Positions 41,381 to 50,680 of a stretch of 64,000 bases of DNA are shown here, in pieces. Both the position numbers and the translations under genes were made by a program. The notes under the pieces are model-generated. The model saw only the letters and a list, made by a program, of their open reading frames with translations, did no database searches and was not told the DNA's origin. The stretch is from Candidatus Nitrosopumilus sp. SW (lineage in GTDB: Archaea; Thermoproteota; Nitrososphaeria; Nitrososphaerales; Nitrosopumilaceae): assembly GCF_006740685.1 (NCBI RefSeq), contig NZ_CP035425.1:969687-1033686 (forward strand). The letters run 5' to 3'. Position 1 is the stretch's first letter. Each line of letters starts with the position of its first letter.

Positions 41381-42358
41381 ATGTCTGAAATTAGATTTGC
41401 TATTCCTAAAGGAAGTTTGGAAGATGCTACATTCAAGCTCTTGGAGAGATCTTGGACTAAGGTGAATCGCAAGAGTAGAACCTATAGGGTATACCTAGAT
41501 GATCCAAAAATTGTTGTAAAAATGCTAAGACCTCAAGAAATCCCAACTTTGGTAAGCGAGGGATTGTATGATGTGGGAATTACCGGCAAGGATTGGGTAG
41601 GTGAAACAAAATCCGATGTAGAACCAATTTTAGATTTAGAATATGGAAAAATTAGACTTGTTATTGCATTTCCAGATAATTACCGATACAAGAATCTAGA
41701 TGAAATGATTGCAGATTATGCTAAAAAGAAAAAGACTTTGAGACTTTCTTCTGAATATCTTACAACAGCATCTAGTTTTATCAAGAACTGCAAGTCTTAC
41801 AAGAAATATTTTGGAAACAAAGATCCACAAATTGTTACTCCTTGGTTACGTATTGGAACAAATAAGTCTGTTCAAATTCATCTATCATTTGGTGCCACAG
41901 AAGCAAAACCTCCAGAAGATGTAGATGCAATAATGGATGTAACTGAAACTGGCACTACCCTCAAACAAAATAAACTAAAGATTGTAGATGAGGTTCTTAC
42001 TTCAACTGCGCACTTGATAGTCAACAAGAAATCCCTCAAAGACAAAGCAAAACGAGAAAAGATTTTTGATATTGTTACTTTGATGCGAGGAGCTGTACAT
42101 GGAAAAAAATATCTGCACATTTACCTGAATGTAGAAGAGAAAAATCTGCCAAAATTATTGAAACAAATACCTTCATTGAAAAAACCTACCATTAGTCCAC
42201 TAAGTGAATCTGGTTGGTATGGAGTCAATACTATAATCAAAAAATCAGATTTCCACAAAATAATTCCAAAGCTACGAAAGATTGCACAAGGATTAGTAGT
42301 GCATGAACCACGACAGATACTGGAACTTGAGGAGATCAAACGTGACGAAGAAAATTGA
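41381..42358 (+). CDS. hisG: ATP phosphoribosyltransferase, long form
   Basis: First step of histidine synthesis, joining ATP and PRPP. The 325 residues contain the two catalytic lobes (IRFAIPKGSLEDATFKLLER, GLYDVGITGKDWVGE, and the PRPP loop VDAIMDVTETGTTLKQNKLK) and a C-terminal regulatory domain (about 245-320) with the ACT-like fold that allows His feedback inhibition. It is therefore the self-sufficient long form and needs no HisZ. It heads the operon and overlaps hisD by one base. Confidence 0.95.
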   Translation: MSEIRFAIPKGSLEDATFKLLERSWTKVNRKSRTYRVYLDDPKIVVKMLRPQEIPTLVSEGLYDVGITGKDWVGETKSDVEPILDLEYGKIRLVIAFPDNYRYKNLDEMIADYAKKKKTLRLSSEYLTTASSFIKNCKSYKKYFGNKDPQIVTPWLRIGTNKSVQIHLSFGATEAKPPEDVDAIMDVTETGTTLKQNKLKIVDEVLTSTAHLIVNKKSLKDKAKREKIFDIVTLMRGAVHGKKYLHIYLNVEEKNLPKLLKQIPSLKKPTISPLSESGWYGVNTIIKKSDFHKIIPKLRKIAQGLVVHEPRQILELEEIKRDEEN

Positions 42359-43620
42359 TGAAAATCATTTCAATAAATAACACTGAGCAATTTCTAAAGA
42401 AAATAGCCACAAAAAACTCTTCAAAAAACCAGAAAATTGTAGAATCTATTCTCAAGAATGTAAAAAATAATGGTGATGCTGCGGTAAAAAAATATGAAAA
42501 AAAGTTCGGCGCAAATATTTCATCATTAAGAGTATCACAACGTGATATTGCTAGTGCATACTCTAAAGTTTCAAAAGAAGACATCTATGCAATTAAACTT
42601 GCAAAATCAAGATTATCAAAAGCCGAACTTGCAGTACGACGTCAATTCAAAGATATAGTTATAAAATCAAATGGAACTAAAATTTCAAAATCTTTTGTTC
42701 CCATAGACAGTGTAGGATGTTACGTACCTGGTGGTGCAGCAAGATATCCAAGTTCTGCTATAATGTCTGTAACTCCTGCTAAAATTGCAGGAGTTAAACG
42801 AATTGTGGTAGTTTCCCCACCGAATTCTTCAGGAAATATTGATCCATTAACAATTGTAGCATCTGATATTTGTGGTGCAACTGAAATTTACAAAACTGGT
42901 GGTGCGCAATCAATTGCAGCACTAGCATATGGTACTCGTTCTATCAAAAAGGTAGACAAAATAGTTGGACCTGGTGGTGCTTTTGTTACTTTGGCAAAAT
43001 ATCTAGTCAGTAATCTTGTATCTATTGATATGATGGCAGGACCAACTGAATTAGGTGTTGTAATTGATTCAGCAACAGATGCTGATCTTGTAGCATTAGA
43101 TCTTATTTCACAAGCAGAGCACTCTGCTGACACATTCTGTTATGCTCTAACTCCATCAAATTCAATTGCAAAAAAAATACAATTGAGTGTAAACTCTAAA
43201 CTAAAAGATATTCAACGTGCAAATATTGTAAAATCTAGTCTTGAATCAAATGGATTCATTGGTGTTTGTAAGACATCTGGAATCATTGATATTGTTAACA
43301 ATTTAGCTCCTGAACACTTGGAGATTATCAGCAAAAATACAAAAAAATGGAGCAAAATCAAGAATCCAGGTTTGATTTTATCAGGAAAAAACAGTCCTTC
43401 TTCGGCTAGTGACTATTTGTTAGGCTCAAATCATATTTTACCTACAAATGGATTTGGAAAAACTAGAGGATCTTTGTCCGTATTGGACTTTGTCAAGCTT
43501 CTAACTAAAATAGAAACTAGCAGAAAAGATTTACAGAAAATATCAAAATCTATGAAGAATCTAACTTTAGCAGAAGGATTGCCAAATCACTATGAAGCAG
43601 TACGGGGTAGATTAAAATGA
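42358..43620 (+). CDS. hisD: Histidinol dehydrogenase
   Basis: Last two oxidations to histidine, zinc- and NAD-dependent. The 420 residues carry the family signature IDMMAGPTELGVVIDSATDADL (zinc and substrate region), SQAEHSADTFCYALT, VGCYVPGGAARYPSSAIMSVTPAKIAGV, GGAQSIAALAYG and NLAPEHLEI. The normal length. The start ATG overlaps the hisG stop (TGATG). Confidence 0.96.
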   Translation: MKIISINNTEQFLKKIATKNSSKNQKIVESILKNVKNNGDAAVKKYEKKFGANISSLRVSQRDIASAYSKVSKEDIYAIKLAKSRLSKAELAVRRQFKDIVIKSNGTKISKSFVPIDSVGCYVPGGAARYPSSAIMSVTPAKIAGVKRIVVVSPPNSSGNIDPLTIVASDICGATEIYKTGGAQSIAALAYGTRSIKKVDKIVGPGGAFVTLAKYLVSNLVSIDMMAGPTELGVVIDSATDADLVALDLISQAEHSADTFCYALTPSNSIAKKIQLSVNSKLKDIQRANIVKSSLESNGFIGVCKTSGIIDIVNNLAPEHLEIISKNTKKWSKIKNPGLILSGKNSPSSASDYLLGSNHILPTNGFGKTRGSLSVLDFVKLLTKIETSRKDLQKISKSMKNLTLAEGLPNHYEAVRGRLK

Positions 43621-44687
43621 AAAACACGTGGTATACAAAAAAATTAGATGACTATGCAAAACTAGGTGGCTATAAAAAACCTGAAAAGTTTGATGATGTT
43701 TTAAAATTGGATTCTAATGAGAATTTTGTAATAAATAAAAAATTTCAACAAGATGTCATTTCTTATGCTAAATCCAATTCTGATGTTAGAGAATATCCTT
43801 TGGGTGGAGTTGAAAAACTAGTCTCAAAACTATCAAAATATCTTAAAGTTCCTGAAAATATGATTGGTGTTGGAAATGGCTCTGATCAAATTTTGGATTT
43901 GTTTTTAGCAAATTTTGCATCAAAGAAGACTAAAATTTTGACATCGGATCCAACATTTGGGTTCTTTGAGGAAAGATGTAAATTATATTCAATACCGTGC
44001 ACCAAAATTCCTTTTTCATCTGATATGAAATTAGATATTGGAAAATTTGATACTAATCTAAAAAAATGTCAAATACTCTATTTGGATTCACCAAACAATC
44101 CAACTGGATTTCAATTCTCAAAAACACAACTAGAATCTTTAATCAAAAAATTTGATGGATTAATAATCATTGATGAGGCTTATGGAGAATTTGGTGATTC
44201 ATCAACTGTTTCATTAACAAAAAAATATGAAAATCTAATTGTTGTCAAAACATTTTCTAAGGCTTTTGGTCTTGCAGGTCTTCGTTTAGGATACTTTATT
44301 GCAAATAAGAAAATAGTTGAGGTATTCAATCAGGTTTTACAATATCCATACCCACTCAATACTCTTGCAATTGAGGCTGGAATTGCTTCTCTAGATAAGG
44401 TAGACCAAATGAAAGAAGCCTCTGAAATTATCAAATCTGAACGAAAGAAAATCATTGAGAATTTGAGCAAATATGATGCCTTTACCGTCTTTGATTCCAA
44501 GGCAAATTTTGTACTATTTGATGCTAAGGGCGCAGACAAACGCGTATTTTCTGCACTAGTTGAGCAAGGAATCTCTATACGCAAACTTGGTAAGATTGGT
44601 TCTCACCCAGGATGTCTACGTGTTACTGTTGGAACCAAAGAAATGAATTCTAAATTCCTTTTAGCAATACGTGATCTATTGGGATAA
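43617..44687 (+). CDS. hisC: Histidinol-phosphate aminotransferase
   Basis: PLP enzyme converting imidazole-acetol phosphate to histidinol phosphate. The 356 residues show LDSNENFVINKK, REYPLGGVEKLVSKLS, IGVGNGSDQILDLF, LDSPNNPTGFQFSK, IIIDEAYGEFGDSS and the PLP lysine in TFSKAFGLAGLRLGYF. It overlaps hisD by four bases (ATGA). The paralogue at 16990 belongs to the cobalamin operon. Confidence 0.95.
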   Translation: MKNTWYTKKLDDYAKLGGYKKPEKFDDVLKLDSNENFVINKKFQQDVISYAKSNSDVREYPLGGVEKLVSKLSKYLKVPENMIGVGNGSDQILDLFLANFASKKTKILTSDPTFGFFEERCKLYSIPCTKIPFSSDMKLDIGKFDTNLKKCQILYLDSPNNPTGFQFSKTQLESLIKKFDGLIIIDEAYGEFGDSSTVSLTKKYENLIVVKTFSKAFGLAGLRLGYFIANKKIVEVFNQVLQYPYPLNTLAIEAGIASLDKVDQMKEASEIIKSERKKIIENLSKYDAFTVFDSKANFVLFDAKGADKRVFSALVEQGISIRKLGKIGSHPGCLRVTVGTKEMNSKFLLAIRDLLG

Positions 44688-44691
44688 AAAA

Positions 44692-45612
44692 TTGAATAAT
44701 CAAAAGTTTGATTCTATAATATTTGATTGTGATGGAGTACTAGTAGATATTACACAATCTTATGACAAAACAATTGATAAGACATGTAAGTATGTACTCA
44801 AAGAATTTGCAGGAATTGATTCTATCGTAATTGATCACAAGATTATTGATGGATTTAAGGCATCAGGTGGATTCAATGATGAAGTTGATTTGGCATATGC
44901 TTCAGTGTTATCCTTGTATGCGGCAAACAAACTAAACAAAGAACCCTCAGAGTTTATCTATGATGTAATTTCAAATGTAGATAAAACTGGAATACGCTCT
45001 GTTCAATCATATCTTGAATCTCTTTGTGATATTTCTGAATTTTTATCTAAATTAGGTTCATTAAATGATCGACACAATAATCCTGTTTATTCTATATTTG
45101 ATCAACTGTTTTTTGGACCAGAATTATATGAGAAATTATTTGAAAAACAATCAAAGTTTTCTGAAGACGGAATGATTTCAAATGACAAAGTGATTTTATC
45201 TGTATCCTTATTGAAAACTTTACAAAAAGAATTTGGAGAAAAACTTGCAGTTGTAACCGGTAGGGGAATTGAATCCATTCGTTATTCACTAAAAGACATG
45301 CTCAATTACTTTGACACAAAAAGCTCTGCATTTTTAGAAGATGAACCTAGAGAACTAGCAAAACCAAATCCTGCTACATTAATTCGTGCCATACAATCAA
45401 TGAAATCAAAAAATTGTCTGTATGTGGGTGACTCTATGGAGGATTACATGATGGCAAAAGATGCAACACAAGCAGGGTATCCAACAAAATTTTGTGCAAT
45501 TGTAGGCACAAGCACAAGTCCTAAAGATAGACGTAAACTATTTGCTGATTCAGGCGTAGAGATGATTCTTGAATCAATAAATGATATTCCGAAGGTATTA
45601 AATTTAGTTTGA
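44692..45612 (+). CDS. HAD-family hydrolase, candidate histidinol-phosphatase
   Basis: A 306-residue haloacid dehalogenase-type phosphatase. Motif I is [11 protein letters not shown] (nucleophile and acid Asp), motif II is VVTGRG, motif III is the Lys in [11 protein letters not shown], and motif IV is [14 protein letters not shown] large helical cap (about 15-180) covers the site. It sits between hisC and hisB, exactly where a histidinol-phosphatase gene would be expected, and no other such gene is in the operon. The best start is TTG 44692, four bases after hisC; GTG 44671 is an alternative. The function is inferred from context. Confidence 0.8.
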   Translation: MNNQKFDSIIFDCDGVLVDITQSYDKTIDKTCKYVLKEFAGIDSIVIDHKIIDGFKASGGFNDEVDLAYASVLSLYAANKLNKEPSEFIYDVISNVDKTGIRSVQSYLESLCDISEFLSKLGSLNDRHNNPVYSIFDQLFFGPELYEKLFEKQSKFSEDGMISNDKVILSVSLLKTLQKEFGEKLAVVTGRGIESIRYSLKDMLNYFDTKSSAFLEDEPRELAKPNPATLIRAIQSMKSKNCLYVGDSMEDYMMAKDATQAGYPTKFCAIVGTSTSPKDRRKLFADSGVEMILESINDIPKVLNLV

Positions 45613-45640
45613 TAAAGTATCATTATTCTCAGGTGATAAA

Positions 45641-46228
45641 ATGAAAAAACGCTCTAGCAAAATCAAACGTGAAACAAAAGAAACTGATGTTTCAGTAGCA
45701 GTCAACATTGATGGCACTGGAAAAACTAGTGTATCAACTGGCGTAAATTTTGTTGATCACTTGATTACTGCATTTGGAAAACATGCAATGTTAGACTTGG
45801 CTGTAAAAGCAAAATCAAAAGATAACATCGTACACCACTTGATTGAAGATACTGCAATTACAATTGGAAATGCTATGGACAAAGCATTAGGAAATAGAGT
45901 TGGTGTTACTAGATTTAGCTATGCATCTGTTCCAATGGATGAATCATTAGCAGAAGCATCAGTAGACTTGGTAAAAAGACCCTTTTACAAGTTGACTTTA
46001 TCTATAAAGAGAACAAAGATTGAGGATGTGTCAAAGGAAGATCTTGAACACTTTTTCCAATCTTTATTGCAGAATCTAAACAGCTGTATTCACCTTACTG
46101 TAAAGTATGGAGACAATGATCACCACAAAGTTGAGGCTGCAATGAAATCTCTAGCAGTAGCATTTAGAATTGCATGTTCAAAAGATTCAAAACAAAAAGG
46201 AATTCCTAGTACAAAAGGCGCAATGTAA
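45641..46228 (+). CDS. hisB: Imidazoleglycerol-phosphate dehydratase
   Basis: Manganese-dependent dehydratase, monofunctional HisB. The 195 residues have the duplicated fold and metal-binding motifs [45 protein letters not shown] and [19 protein letters not shown]. Bifunctional bacterial HisB carries a fused phosphatase, which is missing here, consistent with a separate enzyme such as the preceding HAD protein. The stop overlaps the hisH start by one base. Confidence 0.96.
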   Translation: MKKRSSKIKRETKETDVSVAVNIDGTGKTSVSTGVNFVDHLITAFGKHAMLDLAVKAKSKDNIVHHLIEDTAITIGNAMDKALGNRVGVTRFSYASVPMDESLAEASVDLVKRPFYKLTLSIKRTKIEDVSKEDLEHFFQSLLQNLNSCIHLTVKYGDNDHHKVEAAMKSLAVAFRIACSKDSKQKGIPSTKGAM

Positions 46229-46830
46229 TGACAAAGATTGCAATATTTGATTACGGAGCTGGAAATATTTTCAGTCTCAGAAATGCATTAGAAAAACAAG
46301 GGGCAACAGTAGAAGTACAAACCCAAGTTGATAAGTTAAAAGGATATGATGGAATTTTTCTACCTGGTGTTGGAAATTTTGATCCTGCTATACAAAGTAT
46401 CAATCGTGATTCAGGAAACTTTCTTGATATTGTAGGTGATACTCCAGTCTTTGGAATCTGTTTAGGCATGGAGATGTTTTTTGATAAGAGTCAAGAAGGA
46501 AAAGAAAAAGGCCTTGGAGTAATTGGTGGTGATGTTATCGTTTTACCTAATACCCTAAAGGTTCCTCACATGGGATGGAACGCACTTGAAATAAAACAAG
46601 AAAACAAAATTCTTGAAGGTGTAAAAAACGGTTCGTGGGTATACTTTGTGCATTCGTATAGGGCAAATCCTACAGCATCTGATGTTATAGTTGCAGAATC
46701 TGATTATGATGTTAAAGTTCCAGCTATAGTTCAAAAGGATAATTTTTTTGGAACTCAATTTCATCCAGAAAAATCAGGTGATGTTGGTGGGTTAATGTTG
46801 AAGAATTTCCTGAGAGAGTGCTCAAAATGA
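46228..46830 (+). CDS. hisH: Imidazole glycerol phosphate synthase, glutaminase subunit
   Basis: Class I glutamine amidotransferase that passes ammonia to HisF. The 200 residues contain IFDYGAGNIFSLRNAL, FLPGVGNFD, the nucleophile in GICLGMEMFFD, and the His-Glu pair in GTQFHPEKSG. The start overlaps hisB (TAATG) and the end overlaps hisA by four bases. Confidence 0.96.
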   Translation: MTKIAIFDYGAGNIFSLRNALEKQGATVEVQTQVDKLKGYDGIFLPGVGNFDPAIQSINRDSGNFLDIVGDTPVFGICLGMEMFFDKSQEGKEKGLGVIGGDVIVLPNTLKVPHMGWNALEIKQENKILEGVKNGSWVYFVHSYRANPTASDVIVAESDYDVKVPAIVQKDNFFGTQFHPEKSGDVGGLMLKNFLRECSK

Positions 46831-47537
46831 AAATAATTCCTGCAATTGACTTGATGGGTGGGCAAGTAGTTCGACTATACAAAGGAGATCCAAAACAAAA
46901 AACCGTGTACAGTAATGATCCTCTATCTATTGCCAAAAAATGGCAAAAAGCAGGTGCTGATATGCTACATGTTGTTGATTTGGATGCTACAATTGGTACT
47001 GGTAGTAACTTAGACTTGATTGAACAAATTACTAAAGAATTGTCTATTCCTGTAGAAGTAGCTGGTGGTTTACGAAATGAAGAAATCATTGATAGGGCAA
47101 TTTCTTTTTCAAATAGAGTTGTGATTGGTACTTTGGCATTCAAAGACAAAGAATTGTTACAACGTATTGCCAAAAAATATGACTTTTCAAAAATTGTTAT
47201 TTCAGTAGATCACATAGATGGGTTCATTGTCACACATGGCTGGCAAGAGAGTACAAAAATCTCCTTGATTGATGCAATAAATGAATTTGTAGATATGGGA
47301 TTCACTGAATTTTTACTTACCAATGTGAGTAAAGACGGAACACTGGAAGGACCTGATTTGGAATATTTAGAAAAAGCATGTAGTATACAAAATACAAACG
47401 TTATTGCAAGCGGTGGTATATCAAATATTGACGATGTATCTGATGTGAAAACAAAAAATGCTTTTGCAGTAATTTTAGGTAAAGCATTGTATGAAAACAA
47501 AATTTCAATTGAGGAGGCAAAACAACTTGTTAACTAA
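46827..47537 (+). CDS. hisA: ProFAR isomerase
   Basis: (beta-alpha)8 barrel isomerase of phosphoribosylformimino-AICAR phosphate. The 236 residues show [20 protein letters not shown] with catalytic Asp, [35 protein letters not shown] and [12 protein letters not shown] (phosphate site). ATG 46827 is chosen over GTG 46818 because the family begins at MKIIPAIDL. Its end carries the ribosome-binding site of hisF. Confidence 0.95.
   Translation: MKIIPAIDLMGGQVVRLYKGDPKQKTVYSNDPLSIAKKWQKAGADMLHVVDLDATIGTGSNLDLIEQITKELSIPVEVAGGLRNEEIIDRAISFSNRVVIGTLAFKDKELLQRIAKKYDFSKIVISVDHIDGFIVTHGWQESTKISLIDAINEFVDMGFTEFLLTNVSKDGTLEGPDLEYLEKACSIQNTNVIASGGISNIDDVSDVKTKNAFAVILGKALYENKISIEEAKQLVN
47512..47518 (+). 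promoter_or_regulatory. Shine-Dalgarno sequence of hisF inside hisA
   Basis: GAGGAGG lies eight bases ahead of TTG 47527, still within the last codons of hisA. It decides the otherwise ambiguous hisF start and implies coupled translation. Confidence 0.7.
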
Positions 47538-48327
47538 ACGAATTATTCCCTGCCTTGATGTAGATAATGGTCGAGTTGTAAAAGGACTTAATTTTGAATC
47601 CATTAAGGATGCAGGGGATCCTGTTGAACTTGCTGCTAAATATAGTAAAGATGGAGCCGATGAATTAGTATTTTTAGATATTACTGCATCTCAAGAAAAA
47701 AGAAAAACAATCAAAGAACTTGTATCTAATGTAGCCAAAGTAATTGATATTCCATTTACTGTGGGTGGTGGAGTGAATAGTATGGATGATGCACGAAATA
47801 TCTTACTCAGTGGTGCAGACAAAGTGGGAGTAAACACCGGAGCTGTAAAGAATCCTCAACTGTTAACTGAACTTATGACTCTATTTGGAAAACAATGTGT
47901 CGTAATAGCTATAGATGCAAAACGAAATTATTCTGAGGATTCTGCCAAAACAATGTTTGAAGAAAACGGAAAAAAATTTTGGTTTGAAGTTTTCATTTAT
48001 GGTGGTAAACAAGGAACTGGACTGGATGCAATTGAATGGGCAAAAAAGGCAACAGAACTTGGTGCTGGAGAAGTACTGCTAACTAGCATAGATAAAGATG
48101 GAACTAAAGATGGATATGACGTTCTACTTACTAAAAAAATAGTAGATACTGTTTCTGTGCCTGTCATTGCTTCTGGTGGCTGTGGAAAACCTGAAGATAT
48201 GTATGAAATTTTTGAAAAATCCGATGTTGATGCTGCTCTGGCAGCTTCAATTTTTCACTATGAGAATCAGTCAGTAAATCAAGTCAAAGAAATTCTTCGA
48301 GACAAAAATATCTCTGTACGATTATAA
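47527..48327 (+). CDS. hisF: Imidazole glycerol phosphate synthase, cyclase subunit
   Basis: Barrel enzyme that uses HisH ammonia to make imidazole glycerol phosphate and AICAR. The 266 residues begin [20 protein letters not shown] (catalytic Asp), then [46 protein letters not shown] and [16 protein letters not shown] (second catalytic Asp), ending [14 protein letters not shown]. Start TTG follows a strong GAGGAGG; an ATG at 47491 would add 12 unsupported residues. Confidence 0.96.
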   Translation: MLTKRIIPCLDVDNGRVVKGLNFESIKDAGDPVELAAKYSKDGADELVFLDITASQEKRKTIKELVSNVAKVIDIPFTVGGGVNSMDDARNILLSGADKVGVNTGAVKNPQLLTELMTLFGKQCVVIAIDAKRNYSEDSAKTMFEENGKKFWFEVFIYGGKQGTGLDAIEWAKKATELGAGEVLLTSIDKDGTKDGYDVLLTKKIVDTVSVPVIASGGCGKPEDMYEIFEKSDVDAALAASIFHYENQSVNQVKEILRDKNISVRL

Positions 48328-48349
48328 GGAAATTTTGTAATGAATAACC

Positions 48350-48679
48350 ATGAATAAAACAATTGATGAAATTGATTTTGAAAAAAGTGGTGGTCTTGTG
48401 CCTGTTATAGTACAAGATGCAAATACTAAAGAGGTCCTTACTCTTGCTTATTCAAATAAAGAATCATTAGAACTTGCAAAAAAAACTGGTAAATCTTGGT
48501 TTTACAGTCGTTCTAGAAATAAACTTTGGATGAAAGGAGAGGAATCAGGTAATATTCAAGAGATTAAAGAAATTTTGGTTGATTGTGATTCTGATGCAAT
48601 AATTTATCTTGTTGAACCTTCAGGTCCTGCATGTCATACTGGTGAAAGAGTTTGTTTTCATCATTCACTTGAAAAATGA
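48350..48679 (+). CDS. hisI: Phosphoribosyl-AMP cyclohydrolase
   Basis: Zinc and magnesium enzyme opening the purine ring of PR-AMP. The 109 residues show [59 protein letters not shown] and TGERVCF, including the metal-binding Asp cluster and the zinc cysteines. It is monofunctional: HisE (PR-ATP pyrophosphatase) is neither fused nor next to it. It ends the operon, converging with the next gene with one base between the stops. Confidence 0.95.
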   Translation: MNKTIDEIDFEKSGGLVPVIVQDANTKEVLTLAYSNKESLELAKKTGKSWFYSRSRNKLWMKGEESGNIQEIKEILVDCDSDAIIYLVEPSGPACHTGERVCFHHSLEK

Positions 48680-48680
48680 A

Positions 48681-49304
48681 TTAACAAACTGGTTGATAAC
48701 TTTCTTCGTCTCCTGGAAGTATTTCTTCTTTTATTTTGAATTCTAAATTAGGGTAATCTGTACCTCTGAAAACTACTCTCCAATCACCAATAAACTCATC
48801 TACAGTACAATATCCTCTGGTTGCTGACAACTGTGGTTGCAAATAATAATTGAATGCTGGTTTATCTGCCCCATCAAATGGAATCGATAGATAAACTTCA
48901 TAATGTGTACTGTTTTTTGGTTTTAGAAAAACTGCCTGACCTTTTTCATAATAATCTAATCCTCCTATTCTCAAAAATATTTTTTCACCTAATACATATT
49001 CACTACGATCAATCTGAAATGGACCTGACGTAATCCATTCTCTTTCTTTTGGGGTATATTCATTTTCTAGATTTATTTTTTCAATTTCATCTATTTTTTC
49101 TTGAATCTCAGGAGTAATTTCTTCAACTGGTCGTAATTCTTTACCTAATGTATCTTCAACTTCTATTGTTTCTGATTGTTCAAAATTTATTACAACTACA
49201 AATATTGTAACTATGGCAACTGCTATGATTATTGATATTTCCTTTTTCACAAACATTTTTTTACAAAAATCTGTAAAAACCTTCCTCCTCATTACAAAAT
49301 TCAT
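48681..49304 (-). CDS. Membrane-anchored protein of unknown function
   Basis: A 207-residue protein with a basic N terminus, one membrane helix (ISIIIAVAIVTIFVVVINF) and an acidic outside region (RPVEEITPEIQEKIDEIEKI). A beta domain follows (REWITSGPFQIDRSEYVLGE, KIFLRIGGL, then YYLQPQLSATRGYCTVDEFI), with two cysteines that may form a disulfide. This resembles small surface proteins of Nitrosopumilus. Function unknown. The gap upstream to 49465 is AT-rich and holds nothing recognisable. Confidence 0.6.
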   Translation of the reverse strand: MNFVMRRKVFTDFCKKMFVKKEISIIIAVAIVTIFVVVINFEQSETIEVEDTLGKELRPVEEITPEIQEKIDEIEKINLENEYTPKEREWITSGPFQIDRSEYVLGEKIFLRIGGLDYYEKGQAVFLKPKNSTHYEVYLSIPFDGADKPAFNYYLQPQLSATRGYCTVDEFIGDWRVVFRGTDYPNLEFKIKEEILPGDEESYQPVC

Positions 49305-49465
49305 AAAAAATCTAATTTCTCTTTAATTTTCATTACTTTTTTTATTCTAAAATAATTTTTCATACATTTTACTATCTTTCACTATATTTTTTGTTGTATT
49401 AAATTAAGTGTCACTTAACTTGATATTAGGATTTTTTATCTATCTAACAAGAGGATAAACTGATC

Positions 49466-50680
49466 TTGGCTAGAACATCATTACAATGTAGAGAATGTAA
49501 AAAACAGTATGAAACTGCATTCAAGTATGTCTGTGATGACTGTTTTGGTCCTCTAGATGTAAAATATGATTTTCCCCAAGTCTCAAAAGACACATTTTCT
49601 AATCGTGAACAAACGTATTGGCGATATTTTGAATTACTTCCAATAGAGGACAAATCAAACATTGTAAGTATTGATGCCGGTATGACCCCTCTTACAAAAG
49701 CTGAAAACCTTGGTAAAAAATTAGGCCTAAATAATTTGTATATAAAAAATGATTCAGTAAATCCAACATTTTCATTCAAAGATAGACCTGCTGGTGTTGC
49801 AATTTCAAAAGCAAAGGAATTTGGATTATCTGCTGTTGGTTGTGCATCTACTGGGAATTTGGCATCTGCAACTGCAGCACATGCTGCAAAAGGTGGATTT
49901 CCATGTCATGTGTTTGCACCAAGTAATATTGAGATGGCAAAGATTACCCAGGCACTATCTTATGGTGCAAATTATGTTGCAGTTGATGGAACATATGATG
50001 ATGCAAATAGAATTGCAGCTCAAATTGGAGATTCTAAAGGAATTGGAATTGTAAATATTAACATGCGTTCACATTATGTTGAAGGTTCTAAAACTTTAGC
50101 ATATGAAGTTGCAGAACAACTAGATTGGAGTGTACCTGATCAGTTAATTGTTCCAGTTGGAAGTGGTGCAATGCTTAATGCAATTTGTAAGGGGTTTGAA
50201 GAACTACAAAGTATTTCATTGCTTAATGATGTATCAAATATGCATATGATTGCTGCACAACCACACGGATGTGCCCCAATTGTTGATGCATTTAAGAAAA
50301 ATTCAAAAGAAGTAATACCTGTTGAGAATCCTGATACTGTTGCAAAAAGTCTAGCAATAGGTGATCCTGGTGATGGAAGATATGTTCTCAAAAGATTAGA
50401 ACAATACAATGGATTTGCAGAAGAATGCGATAACAAAGAAATTTTGGATGCAATACTCCTTTTGGCAAAAACCGAAGGAATTTTTACAGAACCTGCTGGA
50501 GGGGTTTCAGTTTCTGTATTGCAAAAGATGGTTGAACAAGGTAAGATTGACAAAAATGATAAGGTTGTATGTTATGTCACTGGAAACGGTTTGAAAGCAA
50601 CTGAATCTATCATGGAAGTTTTACAAAAACCAAAAGTCCTCAAAGCAGACATTTCAGAAGTATCGGCGGTAGTCAACTAA
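49466..50680 (+). CDS. thrC: Threonine synthase (PLP fold type II)
   Basis: Converts O-phosphohomoserine to threonine; the fold is shared with cysteine and homocysteine-forming synthases. The 404 residues begin with a zinc-binding-type motif SLQCRECKKQYETAFKYVCD, then IVSIDAGMTPLTKAENLGKK, the PLP lysine in NPTFSFKDRPAGVAISKAKE, STGNLASATAAHAAKGGFP, PVGSGAMLNAICKG and TEPAGGVSVSVLQKM. Start TTG 49466, with GAGG 11 bases upstream. It overlaps the next gene by one base; that gene encodes a MoaD/E1 fusion, which raises alternative sulfur-related roles. Confidence 0.9.
   Translation: MARTSLQCRECKKQYETAFKYVCDDCFGPLDVKYDFPQVSKDTFSNREQTYWRYFELLPIEDKSNIVSIDAGMTPLTKAENLGKKLGLNNLYIKNDSVNPTFSFKDRPAGVAISKAKEFGLSAVGCASTGNLASATAAHAAKGGFPCHVFAPSNIEMAKITQALSYGANYVAVDGTYDDANRIAAQIGDSKGIGIVNINMRSHYVEGSKTLAYEVAEQLDWSVPDQLIVPVGSGAMLNAICKGFEELQSISLLNDVSNMHMIAAQPHGCAPIVDAFKKNSKEVIPVENPDTVAKSLAIGDPGDGRYVLKRLEQYNGFAEECDNKEILDAILLLAKTEGIFTEPAGGVSVSVLQKMVEQGKIDKNDKVVCYVTGNGLKATESIMEVLQKPKVLKADISEVSAVVN

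Noticed and set aside
47491-47526. Earlier ATG for hisF
   Set aside because: It lies within hisA and adds 12 residues absent from the family; the TTG has a strong Shine-Dalgarno sequence.
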